A DNA stretch of 53,337 nt from Methylobacterium indicum (GTDB lineage: Bacteria > Pseudomonadota > Alphaproteobacteria > Rhizobiales > Beijerinckiaceae). Shown here piece after piece: positions 48,222 through 53,337 of this stretch. The DNA lies in NCBI RefSeq assembly GCF_001043895.1, contig NZ_JTHF01000082.1, positions 1 to 53,337 on the forward strand, read 5' to 3'. The translations under genes were made by a program, and so were the position numbers. The notes beneath the pieces were generated by a model. The model was not told where the DNA came from. It worked only from the letters and a program-made list of their open reading frames with translations, and searched no databases. Each line of letters begins with the position of its first letter. Position 1 is the first letter of the stretch.

Positions 48222-48236
48222 CCCAGATTTCCTGGG
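48222..48236. promoter_or_regulatory. Inverted repeat in the lysR/DUF1127 gap
   Basis: CCCAG (48222-48226) and CTGGG (48232-48236) form a perfect 5-bp inverted repeat with a 5-base spacer, 20 bases upstream of the GcvA-like gene start. It is a candidate operator for autoregulation and for the DUF1127 gene. Confidence 0.45.
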
Positions 48237-48325
48237 GCGAAGGACGAGGCGATCTGGTTTGCGCGCGCCGTCCCCGAAAGGCAATCTTCTCTCCACGAAC
48301 CCCATCGTCCGACCCGGAGAGAGCC

Positions 48326-48556
48326 ATGACGAGCCTCGTCGCTGGCCGAGGAAACCTGCGCCTCGTTCCCATCGTCCGCCTCGCGCCCGCGCGCCGGCGC
48401 AACCCCGTCTCGCTCGTCGAGCGCCTCGAGCTCTGGGCCGACCGACGCCGCGAGCGCCGCGCCCTGTCGCGCTGCCCCGACGGGCTCCTGAAGGATGTCG
48501 GCCTCTCGCGGGCCGATGCGGTGCGCGAGGCGGACAAGCCGTTCTGGCGCGATTGA
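48326..48556 (+). CDS. DUF1127 small protein
   Basis: A 76-residue basic protein with the DUF1127 core at its C-terminus: RCPDGLLKDVGLSRADAVREADKPFWRD. DUF1127 proteins are small, Arg-rich and common in alphaproteobacteria. Some bind RNA or affect phosphate metabolism and stress responses, but there is no general function. The start ATG follows CCGGAGAGAG. It is probably controlled by the divergent GcvA-like regulator and is followed by a terminator-like hairpin. Confidence 0.88.
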   Translation: MTSLVAGRGNLRLVPIVRLAPARRRNPVSLVERLELWADRRRERRALSRCPDGLLKDVGLSRADAVREADKPFWRD

Positions 48557-48584
48557 GCGCCGGGCGGATTGCGCCGCAAGGATC

Positions 48585-48605
48585 GGGATGCCGCAGGGGC
48601 ATCCC
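48585..48605 (+). terminator. Terminator-like hairpin after the DUF1127 gene
   Basis: GGGATGCC (48585-48592) and GGCATCCC (48598-48605) form a perfect 8-bp stem with a GCAGG loop. It lies 28 bases after the DUF1127 stop and before the EamA gene. There is no T-tract. Confidence 0.6.
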
Positions 48606-48642
48606 GTGCGCCAGGGTGCGGCGTCCTCGCCCGGAGAATCCG

Positions 48643-49581
48643 ATGCAGCCCGCCGCCAACCGCCCGATGACCCCTGCCGAATGGGGCCTGCTCCTCGGCC
48701 TCTCGGTCCTGTGGGGCGGCTCGTTCTTCTTCGTCGGCATCGCCCTGTCGGCGCTGCCGCCCCTGACCCTGGTGGTCCTGCGCGTCGGGCTCGCGGCCGC
48801 GATCCTCGCCCTGGTGCTGCGGCTGCGGGGCATCCCGATGCCGCGGGGCGCGTCCGTCTGGCGCGCCTTCCTGGGGGCGGCCTTCCTCAACAACGCGGTG
48901 CCGTTCTGCCTCATCGCCTGGGGCCAGACCCACATCGCCTCGGGCCTCGCGGCGATCCTCAACGCGACCACGCCGCTCTTCGGCGTGCTGGTGGCGCACG
49001 TCCTCACCACCGACGAGCGCCTGACGGCCCACCGCCTCGCCGGCGTGCTGGCGGGGCTCGCGGGCGTCGCCGTGATGGTCGGGCCCTCGCTGCTGGCCGG
49101 GCTCGGGGCCGAGGTCCTGGCGCAGGGCGCGATCCTGCTCGCGGCCCTCTCCTACGCCTTTGCCGGCCTCTACGGGCGGCGCTTCAAGCGCATGGGCATC
49201 CCGCCGCTCTCCGCCGCCGCCGGCCAGGTCACCGCCGCGACGGCCCTGCTCCTGCCCGTCGCCCTCGCGGTCGACCGGCCCTGGACCCTGGGGATGCCTC
49301 CTCTCACGGTGGTCGCGGCGGTCGCCGGCCTCGCCGCACTGTCGACCGCCTTGGCCTACGTGATCTTCTTTCGCCTGCTGGCGAGCGCCGGGGCGACGAA
49401 CCTGATGCTCGTCACCTTCCTGATCCCGGTCTCGGCGCTGCTCCTCGGCGCCCTGGTGCTGGGCGAGCCGGTGGTGCCGCGCCAGCTCCTCGGCATGGCG
49501 CTGATCGGCGCCGGGCTGGTGGCGATCGACGGGCGGCTGCTGCGCCGGCGAGGGGCGGGGGGCGTGCCGGGGAGGTCGTGA
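48643..49581 (+). CDS. EamA/DMT-family transporter
   Basis: A 312-residue inner-membrane protein with ten predicted helices in two EamA repeats (about residues 12-145 and 155-300). It begins with WGLLLGLSVLWGGSFFFVGIAL and has the usual second-repeat motif LSTALAYVIFFRLLASAGATNLMLVTFLIPVSALLLGALVLGE. Family members export amino acids or related metabolites; the substrate is unknown. The start ATG follows CGGAG. A diverged palindromic repeat lies just downstream, between it and the convergent YcaC-like gene. Confidence 0.9.
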   Translation: MQPAANRPMTPAEWGLLLGLSVLWGGSFFFVGIALSALPPLTLVVLRVGLAAAILALVLRLRGIPMPRGASVWRAFLGAAFLNNAVPFCLIAWGQTHIASGLAAILNATTPLFGVLVAHVLTTDERLTAHRLAGVLAGLAGVAVMVGPSLLAGLGAEVLAQGAILLAALSYAFAGLYGRRFKRMGIPPLSAAAGQVTAATALLLPVALAVDRPWTLGMPPLTVVAAVAGLAALSTALAYVIFFRLLASAGATNLMLVTFLIPVSALLLGALVLGEPVVPRQLLGMALIGAGLVAIDGRLLRRRGAGGVPGRS

Positions 49582-49630
49582 CCTCTCCCCCGCGCCGGAG
49601 CGGCTCGAGGAATGGTGCGGGTTTCCCCCG

Positions 49631-49670
49631 CTCCCCGCGGGCGGGGAGAGGGGATCGCCCGCGCCTTTCC
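49631..49670. repeat. Dispersed palindromic repeat, copy 3
   Basis: CTCCCCGC (49631-49638) and GCGGGGAG (49641-49648) form a perfect 8-bp stem with a GG loop, followed by AGGGGATCGCCCGCGCCTTTCC. The tail is clearly related to the tails at 143 and 4662. It lies between the convergent EamA and YcaC-like genes and may terminate one or both. Confidence 0.55.
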
Positions 49671-49723
49671 CGTCTCCGACGGTTCCCCGAACGGCCCCGC
49701 CGGTCTCCCATGATAGCGCCGGA

Positions 49724-50359
49724 TCAGGCGCCGGAGGCCTGCGGCCGCAGGGCGGCGTAGCTCGTCATCAGGTTGCGGTAATCCGGGATGTGGTCGCCGA
49801 GCAGCGTCGCCAGCCCCTCGACGTCCCGGCGCCAGTCGCGGTGCAGCTCGCAGGCGACCGCGAACCAGTTCACCAGCTGCACGCCCGCCGCCGACATCCG
49901 GTTCCAAGCGCCGTCGCGCACCAGCGGGTTGAAGGTGCCGGAGGCATCCGTGACCGCGAAGACCTCGTAGCCCTCCGCGATCGCCGACAGGGCCACGAAG
50001 GCGACGCAGACCTCGGTGACGACGCCCGCGATGACGAGCTGCCGGCGCCCCGTCGCCTTCACGGCGGCGACGAAATCGGGGTTGTCCCAGGCGTTGATCT
50101 GGCCCGGGCGGGCGATGAACGGTGCGTCCGGGAACTTGGCCTTCAGCTCCGGCATGATCGGGCCGTTCGGGCCCTCCTCGAAGCTGGTCGTGAGGATGGT
50201 CGGAAGCTTGAAGTAGGCGGCGAGGTCGGCCACCGCCAGCACGTTGTTCTTGAACCGGTCGGGATCGATGTCGCGCACCAGCGACATCAGGCCGGCCTGG
50301 TGATCGACCAGGAGGACGACGGCCTGGTCGAGGTCGAGGCGGGCGTAGGGCTTGCTCAT
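49724..50359 (-). CDS. ycaC: YcaC-like isochorismatase-family hydrolase
   Basis: A 211-residue cysteine hydrolase very close in plan to E. coli YcaC. It starts SKPYARLDLDQAVVLLVDHQAGLMSLV (nucleophile-side Asp near residue 18), has ARPGQINAWDNPDF and the catalytic Cys in VVTEVCVAF near 115, and ends HIPDYRNLMTSY. YcaC has no firmly known substrate. The ATG at 50359 is preferred because GGAG lies eight bases upstream; another ATG four codons earlier is possible. Two strong palindromes lie upstream at 50420-50462. Confidence 0.92.
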   Translation of the reverse strand: MSKPYARLDLDQAVVLLVDHQAGLMSLVRDIDPDRFKNNVLAVADLAAYFKLPTILTTSFEEGPNGPIMPELKAKFPDAPFIARPGQINAWDNPDFVAAVKATGRRQLVIAGVVTEVCVAFVALSAIAEGYEVFAVTDASGTFNPLVRDGAWNRMSAAGVQLVNWFAVACELHRDWRRDVEGLATLLGDHIPDYRNLMTSYAALRPQASGA

Positions 50360-50419
50360 GGTCGTCTCCATCGGGGCGCCCGGGCGGTGCGCGGTGTCGA
50401 TGGAGGGAGTGTGCCGGCA

Positions 50420-50462
50420 TTTGTTAGCTCAACAAATAGAAACGATGGAAAACGATCGTTTC
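50420..50462. promoter_or_regulatory. Two palindromes upstream of ycaC
   Basis: ATTTGTT-AGCTC-AACAAAT (50420-50438) is a perfect 7-bp inverted repeat, and AAACGATCGTTT (50451-50462) is a perfect 12-bp palindrome. Both are AT-rich against the local background and lie 60-105 bases before the YcaC-like start, a typical operator or promoter place. The regulator is unknown; the AraC-type gene next upstream is one candidate. Confidence 0.65.
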
Positions 50463-50514
50463 CAGAATTTCAGTATCGAGAGGGGATGAGGCCGCTCCCC
50501 CGAACGTGGATCCT

Positions 50515-51384
50515 TCACACCATGACGGGCACGTGCACGTCGATGACGGTGCCGGGCCGGTCGGGGGCGAAGCGGCCGTCATAGAGCTCGAAGTCGGGGC
50601 CGTCGGCCACCGTGAGCCCCGAGGCCGGGATCAGCTCGCCCCAGATCGTCGCCATCGCGCCCTTGACCTGCGGGGGCAGGGCGGTCCCGTCGAGGGTGAT
50701 GCGGAAGACCGCGTAGGTCGCCGCCGGGATCGCCTTGCGCACGAAGCCCGCCGGCAGAGTGCCGTCCGGCCGCACGCCGACGCCGGCCAGGTAGTCGAAG
50801 CTGCCCTCCTCCCGGTCGGCGCTCCAGACGACGCCGTAGGTGGACCAGCTCGGCACCTGACCGTCGACGAAGGGCAGGGCCCGGATCAGGCGCGACCAGA
50901 GGTCCGGGATGGTGGCGGCGGTCGTCGGGTCGAAGCGGCGCGTCGGACCGGCGACCGTGAAGGCGTCGCGGGTCGCGAGGCCGGGCAGGCGGGCGACGGC
51001 GCGGGAGGTCGCGGCGGGGTGCGGCATGGGCGGGTCTCCATCCGGGAGGGCGAGGCCGCGGCGGAACCGGCCGGGGCTGACGCCGAAATGGCGCCCGAAG
51101 GCGCGGGTGAAGGCTTCCTGGGACTCGAAGCCCGATTCGAAGGCGAGGTCGACGAGCCGCAGGCCGGGCTCGGCGACGAGGCGCCGGGCCGCCCGCACCA
51201 GGCGGCGCGTGCGGACATGCGCCATCGGCGCGAGGCCCATCCGGGCGGTGAACAGGCGCGAGAAGTGATGGGGCGAGAGCCCCGCCCGGTCGGCGAGGCG
51301 GGCCAGCGTCAGGCGCTCGTCGAGCCGGCCCTCGATCCAGGCGAGGGTGTCGGCGACGAGGTCGGGGGTGGGCGGTCGGTCCAT
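50515..51384 (-). CDS. AraC-family regulator with GyrI-like effector domain
   Basis: A 289-residue regulator. The N-terminal two-helix-turn-helix AraC domain is in residues 10-108 (LTLARLADRAGLSPHHFSRLFTARMG and VDLAFESGFESQEAFTRAFGRHFGVSPGRFR). The C-terminal half (about 130-289) has the GyrI/effector-binding pattern with FDYLAGVGV and ELYDGRF. Rob-like proteins of this layout sense small hydrophobic or cationic compounds. It is divergent from the PaaK-like ligase and in line with ycaC. Confidence 0.9.
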   Translation of the reverse strand: MDRPPTPDLVADTLAWIEGRLDERLTLARLADRAGLSPHHFSRLFTARMGLAPMAHVRTRRLVRAARRLVAEPGLRLVDLAFESGFESQEAFTRAFGRHFGVSPGRFRRGLALPDGDPPMPHPAATSRAVARLPGLATRDAFTVAGPTRRFDPTTAATIPDLWSRLIRALPFVDGQVPSWSTYGVVWSADREEGSFDYLAGVGVRPDGTLPAGFVRKAIPAATYAVFRITLDGTALPPQVKGAMATIWGELIPASGLTVADGPDFELYDGRFAPDRPGTVIDVHVPVMV

Positions 51385-51577
51385 GCCCGCACCATGGCCG
51401 AGCCGAGTCCCGTCCGTCCTGACCGGTCTTGCTGGTGCCCGCCCTGGCGGGCGTTCCTCCGAGACCGGCTGTCGAGATCGCCCACGCTGTCGTAGGATGC
51501 GGCCGGGACGGCCGTCGTCGCGCGCGTCGCGGCGGCCCGCCCGGCGCGAATGCCCGCGCTCCGCCGAAACGGCCTGG

Positions 51578-51607
51578 CCCATCGATCCTGGCCCCATCGA
51601 TCCTGAC
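51578..51607. repeat. 15-base tandem duplication
   Basis: CCCATCGATCCTGGC (51578-51592) is followed directly by CCCATCGATCCTGAC (51593-51607), one mismatch. It lies about 50 bases upstream of the PaaK-like start, in the divergent gap with the AraC-type gene. AraC-type activators often use direct repeats, so a binding role is possible. Confidence 0.6.
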
Positions 51608-51655
51608 GCACCGCGCGGCCAACGCGCGGGCTCATCTCCGGGAGGACGCCCCTTC

Positions 51656-52843
51656 ATGCCCGATATCGAGACCCGGGACCCCGCCGCGCTGCTCGCGCGC
51701 CTTCCGGCCGCCCTCGCGGCCGCCCTGGAGGCCCCGGCCTACGCCGCGCATCTCGCCGGCATCGACCCCGCCGCCGTCACCGACCGCGCCGCGCTCGCCC
51801 GCCTGCCGGTCCTGCGCAAGGGCGAGATGCCGGCGCGCCAGCGCGAGAAGCTGCCCTTCGGCGGCTTCGTGCCGGGGGCGGTCGGCGGGTTTCCCCGCCT
51901 ATTCACCTCGCCGGGGCCGATCTTCGAGCCGCAGCGGGCCGGCGACGACCCGTGGGGCGGCGCGCCCGCGCTCGAAGCCGCGGGTTTCCGGGCCGGCGAG
52001 GTCGTCCTCAACACCTTCGGCTACCACCTGACGCCGGGCGGCTTCATCTTCGACACCGCCGCGCGGGCCTTGGGCTGCGCGGTGATCCCGGCGGGGCCCG
52101 GCAACACCGAGCAGCAGCTCGACCTGATCGAGGCCTACCGGCCGGCGGGCTATGTCGGCACGCCGGACTTCCTCAAGGTGCTGCTCGATGCCGGCGCCAA
52201 GGCCGGGCGGGACGTGTCCTCGCTCGGGAAGGCGCTCGTCTCCGGCGCCGCCTTCCCGGCCTCGCTCCAGGCCGAGTTCCGGGAGCGCGGCATCGCCGCA
52301 GCCCAGGCCTACGCCACGGCGGATGTCGGCTTCATCGCGTACGAGACCCCGGGCGAGCCCGGCCTCCTCGTCAACGAGGGGCTGATCCTCGAGATCGTGC
52401 GCCCCGGCACCGGCGATCCGGTGCCGGAGGGCGAGGTCGGCGAGATCGTCGTCACGGTGCTCGACCTCGACCGGCCGCTGATCCGCTACGCGCTGGGCGA
52501 TCTCACGGCCTTCCTGCCGGGCGGTCGCCGCATCCGCGGCTGGATGGGCCGGGCCGACCAGTCCGCCAAGGTGAAGGGCATGTTCGTGCGCCCCGAACAG
52601 GTCGCCGAGATCGCCCGCCGCCATCCCGAGCTCGGCCGCCTGCGCCTCGTGGTCACCCGCGCCGACGAGGCCGACGCCATGGCGCTGCGGGCGGAGAGCC
52701 CCGCCCCCGACGCCGCCCTGGCGGAGCGCGTCGCCGAGACCCTGCGGGCGGTGACGAAGCTGCGCGGCACGGTCGATCTCGTCGCCCCGGGCAGCCTGCC
52801 GAACGACGGCAAGGTCATCGCCGACGAGCGGCCGGTGGGGTGA
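51656..52843 (+). CDS. PaaK-like AMP-forming acyl-CoA/adenylate ligase
   Basis: A 395-residue member of the phenylacetate-CoA ligase branch of ANL adenylating enzymes. Present are the adenine-side YVGTPDFLKVLL, SGAAFPASLQAEF, QAYATADVGFIAYE, IRYALGDLTAFL, GRADQSAKVKGMFV and the C-terminal Lys in NDGKVIADER. The expected P-loop SSGTTG is not seen; at that place the sequence reads RLFTSPGPIFEPQ, so ATP binding may differ. It is somewhat shorter than PaaK (about 430). The substrate is unknown. The start follows GGGAGGA. It is divergent from the AraC-GyrI regulator. Confidence 0.85.
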   Translation: MPDIETRDPAALLARLPAALAAALEAPAYAAHLAGIDPAAVTDRAALARLPVLRKGEMPARQREKLPFGGFVPGAVGGFPRLFTSPGPIFEPQRAGDDPWGGAPALEAAGFRAGEVVLNTFGYHLTPGGFIFDTAARALGCAVIPAGPGNTEQQLDLIEAYRPAGYVGTPDFLKVLLDAGAKAGRDVSSLGKALVSGAAFPASLQAEFRERGIAAAQAYATADVGFIAYETPGEPGLLVNEGLILEIVRPGTGDPVPEGEVGEIVVTVLDLDRPLIRYALGDLTAFLPGGRRIRGWMGRADQSAKVKGMFVRPEQVAEIARRHPELGRLRLVVTRADEADAMALRAESPAPDAALAERVAETLRAVTKLRGTVDLVAPGSLPNDGKVIADERPVG

Positions 52844-52884
52844 GGGGAGGGGCGGCCGCCGGCATCCTTGCGGCCGCCCGGCCC

Positions 52885-53337
52885 TCAGGCCGCCCTGACC
52901 TGCGCCAGGAAGCGATCGACCTCGTTCGAGATGCGCGCGGATTGGCGCGACAGCTCGGAGGCCGAGGCGAGCACCTGGCTCGCCGCCGCGCCCGTCTCCT
53001 CCGCGGCGCCCGCCACGCCCGCGATGTTGCCGGTGACCTCGCCGGTGCCGTCCGCCGCCTGCGCGATGTTGCGGACGATCTCCTGGGTCGCCGCGCCCTG
53101 CTCCTCCACCGCCGCGGCGATCGAGGTCGCGACGCCCGAGATCTCCTCGATCCGCGCGGTGATTCCGCCGATCGCGCCGGCGGCGAGGCCCGTCGAGGCC
53201 TGGATCGCCGCGATCTGGCCGGTGATCTCCTCCGTCGCCTTGGCCGTCTGTCCGGCGAGTTCCTTCACTTCCGCGGCGACGACCGCGAAGCCCCGGCCCG
53301 CCGCTCCGGCCCGCGCCGCCTCGATGGTGGCGTTGAG
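52885..53337 (-). CDS. Methyl-accepting chemotaxis protein, C-terminal part
   Basis: The last 150 codons of a chemoreceptor gene whose start lies beyond the right edge. The first visible residues, [28 protein letters not shown], are the highly conserved signalling tip that binds CheA and CheW. The usual [12 protein letters not shown] reads [12 protein letters not shown] here. Coiled-coil heptads follow ([32 protein letters not shown]) to the end [13 protein letters not shown]. Sensor and membrane parts are not visible, so the ligand cannot be judged. Confidence 0.93.
   Translation of the reverse strand, partial: LNATIEAARAGAAGRGFAVVAAEVKELAGQTAKATEEITGQIAAIQASTGLAAGAIGGITARIEEISGVATSIAAAVEEQGAATQEIVRNIAQAADGTGEVTGNIAGVAGAAEETGAAASQVLASASELSRQSARISNEVDRFLAQVRAA

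Overview
The window is GC-rich, densely coding bacterial chromosome. Codon use, family content (HutF-type histidine catabolism, malate:quinone oxidoreductase, GcvA-like LysR beside DUF1127, a Hint_2 protein, an SrpA-like catalase protein) and frequent TGATG/ATGA gene couplings fit an alphaproteobacterium of the order Hyphomicrobiales, most likely Methylobacterium-like. The genus is an inference from general resemblance; there is no rRNA or marker search behind it. I found no tRNA, rRNA, CRISPR array, prophage or replication origin.

Layout. 1-5.6 kb: histidine utilisation, with hutI-hutH on the minus strand divergent from hutF, two TGTATAGACA operators between them, and hutC downstream. hutU is not in the window. 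5.7-8.4 kb: a CYTH protein and a Tat-signal malate:quinone oxidoreductase, ending at a long hairpin. 8.5-11.6 kb: a two-gene unit of a two-HKD phospholipase-D protein and a DUF2278/lamin-tail protein, headed by a conspicuously AT-rich stretch. 11.8-15.6 kb: a YfcG-type GST coupled to peptidase T, then a tetR/MFS divergent pair with two matching operators. 16.2-18.7 kb: a Hint-domain protein and a small outer-membrane barrel.

18.9-22.6 kb: a tightly packed four-gene operon (glycosyltransferase, acyl-CoA dehydrogenase-like flavoprotein, PIG-L deacetylase, NodS-like methyltransferase). It looks like a small glycolipid or glycoconjugate pathway and is the best candidate here for an undescribed system. 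22.6-27.3 kb: a periplasmic catalase-fold protein lacking the expected distal His, a LysR/hydrolase divergent pair, and a secreted RNase T2 coupled to a small secreted protein of unknown function. 27.6-31.5 kb: polA and a decayed IS5-type transposase. 31.5-35.9 kb: PhzF-like and Nudix genes, a DUF2891 protein, pdxY and a DedA protein. 36.1-38.2 kb: a membrane GGDEF protein followed by a stand-alone EAL protein, giving a c-di-GMP synthesis/breakdown pair.

38.2-45.1 kb: a SWIM-SNF2 helicase-like ATPase and a relative of the E. coli ybhN-clsB-ybhP locus, here with clsB convergent with ybhP-ybhN and overlapping ybhN. 45.2-53.3 kb: regulator-rich accessory genes: SDR/LysR, GcvA-like LysR/DUF1127, an EamA transporter, a YcaC-like hydrolase, an AraC-GyrI regulator divergent from a PaaK-like ligase, and the 3' end of a chemotaxis receptor gene that runs off the window.

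Short palindromes with a shared tail (near 120, 4639 and 49631) lie beside gene 3' ends and form a dispersed repeat family.
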